64,000 bases of DNA from Chryseobacterium jejuense (lineage in GTDB: Bacteria; Bacteroidota; Bacteroidia; Flavobacteriales; Weeksellaceae). A program made the position numbers and the translations under genes. This document shows positions 1 through 8,369 of this stretch, one piece after another. Location: positions 868,001 to 932,000 of the forward strand of contig NZ_FNEG01000001.1 of assembly GCF_900100075.1 (NCBI RefSeq). Reading direction: 5' to 3'. The number at the start of each line of letters is the position of its first letter. Position 1 is the first letter of the stretch. The notes under the pieces are model-generated. The model searched no databases. It saw nothing but the letters and a program-made list of their open reading frames with translations, and was not told the DNA's origin.

Positions 1-264
1 GCGGATATAATGGGTATTGCTCCCAAAACGCTTACTCATAGACTGAAGAGAATGAATATGTCTCAGCCCAACGAAGTCATCAAGGACCGCATTATCCTTG
101 AAGCCAAAAGGCTGCTGATTCACACTGCGATGAGTGCTAAACAAATTGCTTATCAGTTGGGATATGAAGATCCCGCTTACTTTAACAGGTTATTTTCTTT
201 AAAAGTGGGGGAGACCCCTTCAAATTTCAAAAAAAAGTATAACGAGGGAAAAAAGTACAATTAA
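1..264 (+). CDS. AraC-family transcriptional regulator, C-terminal part (5' truncated by window edge)
   Basis: The reading frame is open from base 1, so this is the end of a longer gene and the ATG at position 10 is internal. What remains is an AraC/XylS DNA-binding domain with two helix-turn-helix units. The second contains 'SAKQIAYQLGYEDPAYF' and ends in the usual 'VGETPSNFKKK' signature. The sensory N-terminus lies outside the window, so the inducer is unknown. It sits 138 bp upstream of an esterase gene on the same strand and may regulate it, but that link is inference. Confidence 0.9.
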   Translation, partial: ADIMGIAPKTLTHRLKRMNMSQPNEVIKDRIILEAKRLLIHTAMSAKQIAYQLGYEDPAYFNRLFSLKVGETPSNFKKKYNEGKKYN

Positions 265-288
265 TATGGTTTTTTGTGTCTTACAAAA

Positions 289-306
289 CTACTTCATGGG
301 AAGTAG
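289..306 (+). terminator. Weak hairpin after the partial AraC gene
   Basis: A 7-bp stem (CTACTTC/GAAGTAG) with a 4-nt loop lies 25 bp after the AraC stop codon. Only CTTTGC follows, so it is a weak terminator at best. The right arm overlaps the promoter-like TAGCTTTG at 304-311. Confidence 0.35.
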
Positions 307-311
307 CTTTG
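304..311 (+). promoter_or_regulatory. Possible -7 box (TAGCTTTG) for the esterase gene
   Basis: TAGCTTTG matches the flavobacterial -7 consensus TAnnTTTG. The nearest TTG upstream is at 274-276, a spacer of 27 nt, which is longer than usual. The start codon lies about 90 bp downstream. Confidence 0.35.
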
Positions 312-402
312 CAATATCAATTTATCATTAAAGTTCAGAACACTCAAGCGGTATATTTTTAAATGCTTTAGGTTCTTTTTATTAACATTAAATACAAATA
401 TC

Positions 403-1386
403 ATGGCACAGCAAAGACCTTACAAAGGAGAAAATGATCCTCAGATTTTTACTGAAGTACGCACATTTTTACAGGCATTAAATTCTGGAGACGGAACGCC
501 TATGGAGCTTTTAAGCCCGGAAGAAGCCCGTCAGATTCTGATAGGAGCTCAGAAATCAGTTGAAGTTGACTATTCAGGAATTGAAGAAACTGAACAGGTA
601 ATCAGTCAGAATGGCTATGAAGTTAATATTCACATTACCAAGCCTAAAGGAAGTCAGCCTAATGCACCGGTATTTATTTTCACTCATGGCGGAGGATGGG
701 TGTTGGGAGATTATCCTACCCACCGCAGGCTGGTAAGAGATTTGGTAGTTGAAAGTGGGGCAGTAGCAGTATTTCCAGACTACACGCCTTCTCCAGAAGC
801 AAAATATCCGGTGGCTATTAATCAGATTTACGCAGTAACACAATGGGTTGCTGAACATGGAGCGGAAATTGGTGTTGATGGGAAAAACCTTGCTGTTGTT
901 GGGAATAGTGTAGGGGGAAATATGACCGCTGTAATAGCATTGATGGCAAAAAATAACAATGGCCCGCACATTAAACTACAAGTGTTACTATGGCCTGTTG
1001 CAGATGCTGATTTTGAAACTGTTTCCTATAATGAATTTTCTGAAGGCAGATTCCTTACAAAAAATATGATGAAATGGTTCTGGGATAATTATTTACCAGA
1101 TACAGAGAAGCGTAAAGAAATATATGCTTCACCGCTGCAGGCTTCCTTAGAACAATTAAAAGGATTACCTCCGGCTTTAGTTCAAACGGCAGAAAACGAT
1201 GTACTTCGCGATGAAGGAGAAGCCTATGCAAGAAAATTAAATGAAGCAGGAGTAGAAGTAACCCTTACAAGATATAGCGGGTTAATTCATGATTATGGAT
1301 TATTAAATCCTTTAGCAGATATACCAGCTATACAAACGGCAATTTTGCAAGCTGCTGCCGTTATAAAAGATAAACTTAGTCAATAG
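403..1386 (+). CDS. Alpha/beta hydrolase, HSL-type esterase/lipase
   Basis: A 327-residue serine hydrolase of the hormone-sensitive-lipase (acetyl esterase) type. The oxyanion-hole motif HGGGW is at residues 95-99 and the nucleophile motif GNSVGGN places the catalytic serine at about 169. The likely acid is Asp266 in 'ENDVLRDEG' and the likely base is His296 in 'LIHDYG'. There is no signal peptide, so it is cytoplasmic. The family hydrolyses short-chain acyl or aryl esters; the real substrate cannot be read from the sequence. It is a single gene closed by a strong terminator, with an AraC gene upstream as a possible regulator. Confidence 0.9.
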   Translation: MAQQRPYKGENDPQIFTEVRTFLQALNSGDGTPMELLSPEEARQILIGAQKSVEVDYSGIEETEQVISQNGYEVNIHITKPKGSQPNAPVFIFTHGGGWVLGDYPTHRRLVRDLVVESGAVAVFPDYTPSPEAKYPVAINQIYAVTQWVAEHGAEIGVDGKNLAVVGNSVGGNMTAVIALMAKNNNGPHIKLQVLLWPVADADFETVSYNEFSEGRFLTKNMMKWFWDNYLPDTEKRKEIYASPLQASLEQLKGLPPALVQTAENDVLRDEGEAYARKLNEAGVEVTLTRYSGLIHDYGLLNPLADIPAIQTAILQAAAVIKDKLSQ

Positions 1387-1404
1387 ATTATCAAAATAGA
1401 TTTA

Positions 1405-1437
1405 AAACGATCCAGTTCAAAATGAGCTGGATCGTTT
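1405..1437 (+). terminator. Strong intrinsic terminator, probably bidirectional
   Basis: An 11-bp perfect stem (AAACGATCCAG with CTGGATCGTTT) extends inward through TTCA/TGAG with one wobble to an AAA loop. It has A- and T-rich flanks and lies between the convergent esterase and MFS genes, so it can serve both. Confidence 0.85.
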
Positions 1438-1481
1438 ATCACATATGCTGTTAAATATTTTCTTAGATTCGATGAATATGT

Positions 1482-2702
1482 TTACCATTTGTTTTTTCTT
1501 TGAAATACAAAATAAACTATAATTGCACTAATAGCTATTAATACTGAAGCCAGGAAGAAGGGTGCTCCCGAAAATCTGAAAGGAGCTTCGTCATGCGTAA
1601 AATAATAAAATAAATGAGTCATTATCGGAGGTCCTATGATAGAAGTGGCACTCACTAAACTTGTTAATGCTCCTTGCAGCTCACCCTGTTCATTAGAAGG
1701 AATGTTTTTAGTAATGACTGATTGCAATGCCGGGCCGCAAATTCCCCCTAGACTGTATGGAATAAGGAAGATAAACATCATCCATCCTTGAGTAGCAAAT
1801 GCAAATAATAACAATCCTGCTGCATAACATAGTAAGCCATAATATATGCTTTTCTCTTCTCCTAATTTAGGAGCTGTCCATCTTATCAGAACGCCCTGAA
1901 CCAATCCTAATAATAGACCAAGTACACCAAGGGAAATTCCTACCATCCGTTCAGTCCAGCCAAATTGATACATTGTAAAGAAATGCCAATTGCTTTGCAC
2001 AGCATGAATTCCAATATAAATTAGGACCAAAGCAATGATTAAACCGGAAATATTATGATTTTTTCCTAAAAATAGGAACGATCCAACAGGATTAGCACGT
2101 TTCCAGTCAAAAGGTCTACGTTTATGTTTATCAAGGCTTTCTGGAAGAATAAAGTATCCATAGAGAAAATTGAGAAAACAAAGACCAGCTGCTGCATAAA
2201 AGGGAATTCTTGCTCCGTAATGCCCCAGTAGTCCGCCAATAACCGGACCGATAATAAGCCCCATTCCCAGAGCTGCTCCAATCATACCAAAATTTTTAGC
2301 CCTATCTTCATCAGTTGAGATATCAGCAATATATGCACTTGCTGTAGATAGGCTGGCTCCAGTAAGTCCTGCAATGATTCTTCCTAAAAATAACCAACCA
2401 ATAGAAGAGGCCAGTGCTAGGAAAATATAGTCTACAGCAAACCCTAAAAGAGAAATTAAAATAACAGGCCTTCTCCCGTACCGATCACCGAGGTTCCCTA
2501 TCAGGGGAGAAAATATAAATTGGGTGAAAGCATAGGTAAAGCCCAGCCACCCTCCATATTGAGCTGCTTCAGTGATGTCCCCTTGGATAAGTTCTTTAAT
2601 CAGCTTAGGGACTACCGGAAGGATGATTCCCCATCCTGTAATGTCTATTAGCAAGGTTACAAATATGAACCCAATTGCTGTTTTTTTTGTTGAATTTTTC
2701 AT
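1482..2702 (-). CDS. TCR/Tet-family MFS transporter (drug efflux type)
   Basis: A 406-residue integral membrane protein with the 12-helix pattern of the major facilitator superfamily. Motif A appears after helix 2 as 'GNLGDRYGRRPV', followed by 'GRIIAGLTGAS' in helix 4, an arrangement typical of the TetA/MdtG drug:H+ antiporter group. The family exports tetracyclines or other hydrophobic compounds across the inner membrane. Substrate specificity cannot be told from sequence, so this should not be read as proven tetracycline resistance. The AraC gene on the same strand 136 bp upstream is a plausible regulator. Confidence 0.88.
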   Translation of the reverse strand: MKNSTKKTAIGFIFVTLLIDITGWGIILPVVPKLIKELIQGDITEAAQYGGWLGFTYAFTQFIFSPLIGNLGDRYGRRPVILISLLGFAVDYIFLALASSIGWLFLGRIIAGLTGASLSTASAYIADISTDEDRAKNFGMIGAALGMGLIIGPVIGGLLGHYGARIPFYAAAGLCFLNFLYGYFILPESLDKHKRRPFDWKRANPVGSFLFLGKNHNISGLIIALVLIYIGIHAVQSNWHFFTMYQFGWTERMVGISLGVLGLLLGLVQGVLIRWTAPKLGEEKSIYYGLLCYAAGLLLFAFATQGWMMFIFLIPYSLGGICGPALQSVITKNIPSNEQGELQGALTSLVSATSIIGPPIMTHLFYYFTHDEAPFRFSGAPFFLASVLIAISAIIVYFVFQRKNKW

Positions 2703-2838
2703 GGTGTAAAAGTAAAATCAGGAGAGCTGAATTTCTTTTACACTTTCATGGTGCTTATCTACAATTTGTAAGGTAATATGATGGAGTTAATAGATGTTTT
2801 TCGGAAATATATCTTTATAATAGCCAAATGGATGTAGT

Positions 2839-3714
2839 TTATAATCTGTTTCTAAAAGCTAATGGTGAAACCCCAGTAATCTTTTTAAAAAACCTACAGA
2901 AAACACTTGAATTTTCAAAATTTAACTCATGACCAATCTGTTTGATGGATAAATTCGTTGATTTGAGTAAGGTTTTAGCATGTAGAATCATGGCATGGTC
3001 AATCCATTGCAATACAGATTTTCCTGTTTTTTGTTTCAGGAAAGTAGACAGGTATTGTGGTGTTAAATGAAGTTTTTCTGCATAAAACTTAACACTTCTT
3101 TGTTGGGTGGCATATTGGGAGATTAATAGATAAAAGTCATCAATAATTTCATGAGTACGGTTCTTCGTGAAATTCTTCTGATCTGCCAAACCGGAATAAG
3201 CTTCGGAAATCATACACATCAAGACAATCACAAGGTGACGAAGCATTTCTGTTTTTCTTGGGCTGGGATTTTTATGGTAGATATTTTGAATTAATGCTAT
3301 CAATTCTTTTTGCAATCCTATTTCTTCAGGTTGAAGCCTGATAACCGGCTGCCATCGTATCTGACGGTTCATAACAAATTCTCGAAGAATAGGAAATGCC
3401 GCAATAAAATCTAAGGAAAGCCCAATAGTTACTATTTCTGCATCTTCACTCAGAGATTGGGTATCAATCATTAATTGTGGTTGTAAAACTGCAATATCAT
3501 CTGCATTGAGTTCATACTCAGTGAAATGAATCTGAGCTTTCATAGATCCCCGTATCATAAATCCTAACAATAGACCATCAAATACGCGGCTGTTCTCTGT
3601 ATATTCCTTTCCAGAATGATTCTGTTGATGCAGAATAACAATGCCTTCCATCTTGTTTGAAGGGTCAATATTGTACAGCTTATAGATATTGTCAGAAGTT
3701 AAGAATAGAGCCAT
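2839..3714 (-). CDS. AraC-family transcriptional regulator
   Basis: A regulator with a sensory N-terminal domain of about 190 residues and a C-terminal double HTH ('YAEKLHLTPQYLSTFLKQ', then 'SIKQIGHELNFENSSVF' and 'GVSPLAFRNR'). The frame is open to an ATG at 3738, but a -7-like box at 3747-3754 would put the transcript start near 3741. The ATG at 3714 (291 residues, starting MALFLTSDN) is therefore preferred. It lies upstream of the MFS transporter on the same strand and may control it. The effector is unknown. Confidence 0.85.
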   Translation of the reverse strand: MALFLTSDNIYKLYNIDPSNKMEGIVILHQQNHSGKEYTENSRVFDGLLLGFMIRGSMKAQIHFTEYELNADDIAVLQPQLMIDTQSLSEDAEIVTIGLSLDFIAAFPILREFVMNRQIRWQPVIRLQPEEIGLQKELIALIQNIYHKNPSPRKTEMLRHLVIVLMCMISEAYSGLADQKNFTKNRTHEIIDDFYLLISQYATQQRSVKFYAEKLHLTPQYLSTFLKQKTGKSVLQWIDHAMILHAKTLLKSTNLSIKQIGHELNFENSSVFCRFFKKITGVSPLAFRNRL

Positions 3715-3738
3715 ATTCAAATTTCGGAAAAAATGCAC

Positions 3739-4039
3739 ATTTATTGCAAAAATAATGGGTTGATATTTAATAGGATATTACAAATTGTATGTAATTACCA
3801 TTAAAAAGTAAATAAATGTCAGTGTTTGGCGGAAAAAATAGCTGACTTATGATGTTTTTCCATTTTTCATCACAAAAAAACAAAAAAAACTAATCACCTA
3901 TTCTCACAGACATCTTTAAAGGGCATCTTTACAATCTCAGAATAAATCAGACAGAAGAAGGCATTTTAATTCTTCGGCCGTTTCTAAGATGTACAGTTTG
4001 GAAAATAGCTATTTTTGCTAAAAAGTATTCATCAACATA
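3739..4039. other. Divergent intergenic region
   Basis: A 300-bp AT-rich gap between the divergent AraC gene and the 107-residue gene. It contains the minus-strand -7-like box at 3747-3754 and a plus-strand TATTTTTG at 4010-4017 that may serve the downstream gene. No further gene or repeat was seen. Confidence 0.5.
3747..3754 (-). promoter_or_regulatory. Possible -7 box (TATTTTTG) for the AraC gene at 2839-3714
   Basis: Read on the minus strand the sequence is TATTTTTG, matching TAnnTTTG. A CAA (TTG on the minus strand) at 3781-3783 gives a long 26-nt spacer. The position helps choose the downstream ATG at 3714. Confidence 0.35.
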
Positions 4040-4363
4040 ATGATAACAGCAAGAGAATTTATTACTAAAGAAATTGATAGACTGAGCAGCTTAATAAGTA
4101 ACGGAATAGATAAAGAATCTAATCTGCAGTTAAAGAAGGAGCTATCAGATGCTATTCATTTGCTGGAGATGTTTGACTACTATCAGATCAGTAAAAAGAC
4201 GATTGATATGATTTTGGAACTTCCGGATTCCCGTACCGGATATTCCGATTACAGAATTATGAATGACTGTGAATCGGATGATCCAGCTCAATGGATTGAA
4301 CTTAAGATAAACGATAAAAAGATCAAACTGTCTGAAGGTGATATCATTATTAAAAAGAAATAA
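4040..4363 (+). CDS. Hypothetical protein, 107 residues
   Basis: No family is recognised. The first 60 residues look helical, with charged and leucine-rich heptad-like stretches. The last 40 residues look like beta strands rich in charge, ending in four lysines out of five residues. There is no signal peptide or membrane segment. A TATTTTTG box at 4010-4017 lies 23 bp before the ATG. It converges on the SUFU-domain gene with 15 bp between their stop codons. Codon use looks like its neighbours. Confidence 0.65.
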   Translation: MITAREFITKEIDRLSSLISNGIDKESNLQLKKELSDAIHLLEMFDYYQISKKTIDMILELPDSRTGYSDYRIMNDCESDDPAQWIELKINDKKIKLSEGDIIIKKK

Positions 4364-4378
4364 CCATCAGATTTTCCA

Positions 4379-5053
4379 TTATTCTAATAAACTTTTACGG
4401 TTGTTATTGAAGATGTCCGGAATATTGCCCTCTATCAATAAGTCAAAAAATTTACCGTAACCCTTTTCTATTTTATATTCCAGTTCATTTTGGTAGAGTG
4501 GGAAGAGAGTGTGTAGGGTAATGATTCTGTCATCGCTGGTGATCTGCATAAAATCATCATCAAAAGTGGCAGAAGGTAATAAAATACAGCTTGTAAACTG
4601 AGTATTTTCGTCATAAGGCTCAGAAATATCACTCCAGGCCTGTAGAGAATGACCTTCTGTTAGGAACGTATCCTGATGATGTGGAAATCTTGCCATATCT
4701 TTTATCATGCCGATGATCCAGTCGTTTTTTCCTTCACTAGGAAATATTTTTTCAAATTTCAGATCCTTAGGAAGCAATATTAAAAGTTCAGCAAAAGTAT
4801 AGTCTTCTTTGTTGGGGATAGTATCAGGAACCTGCATTTCCAGCAAACTCATACCGGAAGTTATCAGGAGATTAAAGTCTTCATCTTCAGGTTGAATAAA
4901 ATAAACGTCAAGATGAAAATCAAGAGACAACATCTCATGAAAAACAGTCATTTCCTCACTTTTGAAATGTTGATCCAGGTGTTTTTCCAACGCCTCGACA
5001 TTTTCATAATAATGCTTTTTATTCTGTATTTTTTTGATGAGTTCCTTGTCCAT
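4379..5053 (-). CDS. Suppressor-of-fused (SUFU) domain protein
   Basis: A 224-residue cytoplasmic protein with the layout of the bacterial SUFU family: 'LLITSGMSLLEMQVP', 'AELLILLP', 'MIKDMARFPHHQDTFLTEGH' and 'LFPLYQNELEYKIEKGYGKF'. In bacteria this family often appears among immunity proteins of polymorphic toxin loci, and some members stand alone. No toxin gene is seen nearby. It is the second gene of a pair, 11 bp downstream of a small secreted protein, so the two are probably co-transcribed. The biochemical role is unknown. Confidence 0.8.
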   Translation of the reverse strand: MDKELIKKIQNKKHYYENVEALEKHLDQHFKSEEMTVFHEMLSLDFHLDVYFIQPEDEDFNLLITSGMSLLEMQVPDTIPNKEDYTFAELLILLPKDLKFEKIFPSEGKNDWIIGMIKDMARFPHHQDTFLTEGHSLQAWSDISEPYDENTQFTSCILLPSATFDDDFMQITSDDRIITLHTLFPLYQNELEYKIEKGYGKFFDLLIEGNIPDIFNNNRKSLLE

Positions 5054-5064
5054 ATTCGTTGTTT

Positions 5065-5478
5065 TTAATCTCTTTGCGTTCTGCGTTTAAATACTGTTTT
5101 TTCTTCTAACTTGTTGTTATTTATTATATTTCCCTGGTTGTCCCAAGTGACCTGCTTCACTCTTAAGTGTAATTTCCCTTTTATGACTTCCAGTTCTATA
5201 TAATCATTTTGATGTTGTTTAGCAGGGATAATTAATAGGTTTCCTTTCACCAGGGCTTGTAGGGTTCGGGGAGGAGCTTCACCGGTGCCAATATCTTTGA
5301 AAGTTGCAAAATCCTTTCCCGGTTCAAAATCAATGACTACAGAATTGGTGAAATATTGGGCCTTATACATCCAATATCCCTTAAAGGCATCTTTCGTACT
5401 TTGGGGAACTTTATGGGTTTGCGCATTGAATATTCCCGTTAATGGAAATAATAAAATAAGACACAGCTTTTTCATCAT
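5065..5478 (-). CDS. Small secreted hypothetical protein
   Basis: A 137-residue protein starting with a clear Sec signal peptide (MMKKLCLILLFPLTGIFNAQ), so it is exported to the periplasm or beyond. The mature part (about 117 residues) looks beta-rich and basic toward the end, and no family is recognised. A second ATG at 5475 could also be the start. It lies 11 bp upstream of the SUFU-domain gene and probably forms an operon with it. Confidence 0.7.
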   Translation of the reverse strand: MMKKLCLILLFPLTGIFNAQTHKVPQSTKDAFKGYWMYKAQYFTNSVVIDFEPGKDFATFKDIGTGEAPPRTLQALVKGNLLIIPAKQHQNDYIELEVIKGKLHLRVKQVTWDNQGNIINNNKLEEKTVFKRRTQRD

Positions 5479-5673
5479 TTTCAGGCATAAATATTTTCAG
5501 GATTAGGCCGTCTTTTCCAGTAACAGAAGTGTTTCACTGTTTGGAATATTATATCTTTAAATATAGCACTATTTTTCAAACCCAACTTCAATCAGTATAA
5601 AAATTGACTGCTTTACTGTAAACAGGCTCAGCATGCTAATTAATTGATATCAAAATATACTTAAGCTGGCAGA

Positions 5674-5706
5674 TTGAAAGTAGAAAACAATATTTGTATA
5701 CATTTG
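5674..5706 (+). promoter_or_regulatory. Promoter of the TPR-Arr gene
   Basis: TTG at 5674-5676, a 22-nt spacer, then TACATTTG at 5699-5706, a good match to the flavobacterial promoter. The predicted transcript start near 5712 excludes the upstream TTG codon at 5694 as the start of the gene. Confidence 0.65.
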
Positions 5707-5756
5707 TTGCCGGGATTGAAAATCTTACATCAATAATAGAACAAAATAATTACACT

Positions 5757-6500
5757 ATGGAATTCTCACCATTTAATAGTATCGTTAAACTCTGTATCAA
5801 GGGAATGATCATGGAAGAGCAGGACAAACCAGAAGAAGCCGAAAAGTTATTTGAACAAGGCTGGGTTGAAGCAACAGACGATGTTGAAAAATTTCTTGCA
5901 GCTTATTATATCGCCCAACATCAGAAAATATCTTCGGAACGGTTAAAGTGGTTTGAAACGGCCCTTCAATATGTTCTAAAGGCGAATGATAACACTGCAA
6001 AAAGTGCTTTTTATTCTTTGTATATAAAGATTGCTGAATGTTATGAAGAACTTTCAGATCCGGAGAAAGCAAAAGAGTATAATGAGCTGGCCATCTCTGT
6101 AAAAGATAAAATCTTCGATAAAGGTCCCTTTTATCATGGAACAAAGGCGGATTTGCAAATAGGTGATGAGTTAATAGCTGGAGGTAATTCCAATTATAAG
6201 GCCGAACTCAAAATGAACCATATTTACTTTACGGCATTGGTAAACGGGGCAGGACTGGCCGCTGCATTAGCGAAAGGAGATGCGCCTGAACGGGTATATA
6301 TTGTAGAACCAACGGGTGTTTTTGAAAATGATCCGAACCTGACCGATAAAAAATTTCCTGGTAATATGACCCGTTCTTATCGTTCAGAGGCTCCCCTGAA
6401 AATTGTCGGAGAAGCGGTAGAATGGAGTAAACCAAGCCCCGAAGAACTTCAAAAATTCCGTGGAAAACTGGATAATAATAAAGGTGAAATAATCAATTAA
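5757..6500 (+). CDS. arr: Rifampin ADP-ribosyltransferase (Arr) fused to an N-terminal TPR-like domain
   Basis: The C-terminal 125 residues (from about 123) match the Arr family: 'GPFYHGTKADLQIGDELI', 'NHIYFTAL', 'ERVYIVEPTGVFENDPNLT' and 'FPGNMTRSYRSEAPLKIVG'. Arr transfers ADP-ribose from NAD to rifampin and inactivates it. The His of 'FYHGT' and the YIVEPTG strand are typical NAD-binding features. Ordinary Arr proteins are about 140 residues. This one carries about 120 extra N-terminal residues that read as TPR-like helices ('EEAEKLFEQGW', 'AECYEELSDPEKAKEYNELA'). The ATG at 5757 (247 residues) is preferred because the promoter overlaps the earlier TTG at 5694. Rifampin modification is inferred from homology. 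Confidence 0.88.
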   Translation: MEFSPFNSIVKLCIKGMIMEEQDKPEEAEKLFEQGWVEATDDVEKFLAAYYIAQHQKISSERLKWFETALQYVLKANDNTAKSAFYSLYIKIAECYEELSDPEKAKEYNELAISVKDKIFDKGPFYHGTKADLQIGDELIAGGNSNYKAELKMNHIYFTALVNGAGLAAALAKGDAPERVYIVEPTGVFENDPNLTDKKFPGNMTRSYRSEAPLKIVGEAVEWSKPSPEELQKFRGKLDNNKGEIIN

Positions 6501-6526
6501 CCGGATAAATCAGTTATATCAAAGTA

Positions 6527-6558
6527 AAAAGCGATGAGACATAAGTTTCATCGCTTTT
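6527..6558 (+). terminator. Strong bidirectional terminator
   Basis: A 14-bp stem (AAAAGCGATGAGAC with GTTTCATCGCTTTT, one wobble) and an ATAA loop, placed between the convergent arr and phosphodiesterase genes. Confidence 0.85.
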
Positions 6559-6564
6559 ATATTA

Positions 6565-7509
6565 TTAAGGTAAGTTAATTCTTTTACCCTGTTCCGGGAA
6601 AATATATTTTACCTTTAAAGGGTTGTTTTTCAGTAACTCTTGTTTAATAATCTCAGGATTGTTTCCTGTAGGTTTTCTGTGGGTAACCACGATATTAAGA
6701 CCTTCCAGATCTTTACGTCCTGTTTTTTCCTTCAGTTTTTCCAGTTCTTCTGTTAAAAGGTTAGGTGTAAGGTGGCCAAAAAGTAAATGTTCAGGCTGGC
6801 TGTTTGGGAAAGAAACTTCGATCAATATCGTATTTAGTTGCTTTTTCTGTACCAATGGTGCTACATTTTTCCAAAGGCTGTCCATACGGTCAGATTTCTC
6901 AATTCTGTCTGCTCCGGTATCACCCAGATAAAGAAGATAATGGTCTTCATTTCTTACAAGAGCAGCGCTGCTTTTATATGGGTTCACGTGGCTCAGCTCA
7001 TATCCTGTTAAGAAAAAAGAAGTTTTCTGTGTTGGGATTTCCACTCCGTCCTGAAGTTCATTATAATGATACTTCCCAAGGATAGGCTTCTGACCCTGAT
7101 CAGCAAAATTGATCCAGGTATCTGTAATAAAATAATGATTCTGCAGAATTTGAACTACCTGCGGGATGGCGAAAATATCTTTTTTAGAATCAGCCGGAGA
7201 GTTGATGATAAGACCCGCTAAGTGGTCTAAATGACCGTGGGAAATAAAATATCCTTTAATTTGATCCTTCAGAACCTTTTCTTCCGGGCCATTAAGGCTT
7301 TTCTGTTCAATAGCCTTTCTGATTCCGGTGTTTACCGTTCCTGCATCAAGGCAAAGAAAAGTATTATCCTGGGTTGCCCCTACCAAATAAGCAGATAAAT
7401 TATCTTCTTGTTCCCCTCCATAAATTCCTAATGGAATAACGTCAAAATTTTGTGCCTGGCAAGCCATATGTAACAAAAGCGCCAGTAAAGAAAATGCTGT
7501 TTTTTTCAT
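6565..7509 (-). CDS. Secreted class II cyclic-nucleotide phosphodiesterase, metallo-beta-lactamase fold
   Basis: A 314-residue protein with signal peptide MKKTAFSLLALLLHMACQAQ. The class II (PDE1/CpdP type) signature is clear: 'SHGHLDHLAGLIINSP' carries the metal-binding HxHxDH. Further motifs are 'LDAGTVNTG', 'YLLYLGDTGAD' and 'VSFPN...LFGHLTP'. The family hydrolyses 3',5'-cyclic nucleotides using two metal ions. The signal peptide puts this enzyme in the periplasm, so it would act on extracytoplasmic cyclic nucleotides. The ATG at 7509 is chosen over 7554 because the leader begins there and a -7 box lies at 7551-7558. It appears monocistronic. Confidence 0.85.
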   Translation of the reverse strand: MKKTAFSLLALLLHMACQAQNFDVIPLGIYGGEQEDNLSAYLVGATQDNTFLCLDAGTVNTGIRKAIEQKSLNGPEEKVLKDQIKGYFISHGHLDHLAGLIINSPADSKKDIFAIPQVVQILQNHYFITDTWINFADQGQKPILGKYHYNELQDGVEIPTQKTSFFLTGYELSHVNPYKSSAALVRNEDHYLLYLGDTGADRIEKSDRMDSLWKNVAPLVQKKQLNTILIEVSFPNSQPEHLLFGHLTPNLLTEELEKLKEKTGRKDLEGLNIVVTHRKPTGNNPEIIKQELLKNNPLKVKYIFPEQGKRINLP

Positions 7510-7550
7510 TATATTAAAAAGTAAAAACCTAACCTTTGCGGTATGATAAG

Positions 7551-7558
7551 GCAAATTT
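7551..7558 (-). promoter_or_regulatory. Possible -7 box (TAAATTTG) for the phosphodiesterase
   Basis: The minus-strand TAAATTTG matches TAnnTTTG and would start the transcript near 7545, about 36 nt before the chosen ATG at 7509. A TTG on the minus strand (7585-7587) gives a 26-nt spacer. Confidence 0.45.
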
Positions 7559-7741
7559 ACATTATTTTTCTCCGGTTTCGCCTATCAATAACCGTTCATT
7601 ATTGATCTGAAGAAGAGCTTGGAACTGAAAATAGGAAATTATCGGGTTGAATCAAAGGTTCCATTTTGCATCCTCCAATTTCCTACTTATTCATTCTAAT
7701 TTTAATATCTTTAGACCCGAAAAATCATCAAAATAATTACT

Positions 7742-8284
7742 ATGAAAATACAACCATTCACCTTAGTTCTTGCAGTACTTTTTCAATTTTTAAGCGGTAC
7801 TGCATTTTCGCAAAAATCTGCTGCTCTGAATTCTTTACTGGATAAAAATTCTGAATTTATTTTTCCACAGACAACGGATAAAATCTCGAAGGCATTGAAT
7901 GCAAAAGCTGTATTCTATGAAGATGCTAACGGTGAAAAGTATGCTAAATGGCTTACAAAATCAGGACTGGAACTTTATACAGATCTTGGAGGAAATAATG
8001 GTATTAATGAAATGTTTTTTGATATACCTGATCATAAACCATTAATCGTCAATGGCCTGCCTTATGGTCTTGTCATGAATAAGACAACATTAGAAAACGC
8101 AAAACTTCAATTCAAAAAATATGATGCAAAGATTCAAAAGCTTGATGATGGTAGTGAATTTCCGGAAGGAACAAAACTTATTTTCAAGAGAGGAAAGCAC
8201 TTTACAACATTGTTTTTTGATAATAAAAATCTTTTAAAATCCATAGGAATCACAACTGAACTTGTTGATCCTGCAGCCAACTAA
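7742..8284 (+). CDS. Secreted hypothetical protein, 180 residues
   Basis: It starts with a Sec signal peptide ending near 'SGTAFSQ', so it is exported. The mature part alternates predicted strands and short helices ('LELYTDLGGNNGINEMFFD', 'GKHFTTLFFDNKNLLKSIGI'). No known domain was recognised and there are no conserved cysteines. It is 85 bp upstream of a small membrane protein on the same strand, and the pair may be co-transcribed. Its function is unknown. Confidence 0.7.
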   Translation: MKIQPFTLVLAVLFQFLSGTAFSQKSAALNSLLDKNSEFIFPQTTDKISKALNAKAVFYEDANGEKYAKWLTKSGLELYTDLGGNNGINEMFFDIPDHKPLIVNGLPYGLVMNKTTLENAKLQFKKYDAKIQKLDDGSEFPEGTKLIFKRGKHFTTLFFDNKNLLKSIGITTELVDPAAN

Positions 8285-8369
8285 CAGAATTCTGCAAAGA
8301 TTTTTAATTTGTAGAAGGTAAAACTTTTGTAAGTTCGCAGAACTTCAAAAAAACTAAAAAACAATAACC

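Noticed and set aside
1482..2702. Acquired tetracycline resistance gene
   Set aside because: The Tet-like MFS group includes many chromosomal pumps with other substrates. Base use matches the neighbours and no mobile element is next to it.
5694..5756. Upstream TTG start for the arr gene
   Set aside because: The TTG lies within the promoter (TACATTTG at 5699-5706), before the predicted transcript start. The ATG at 5757 is preferred.
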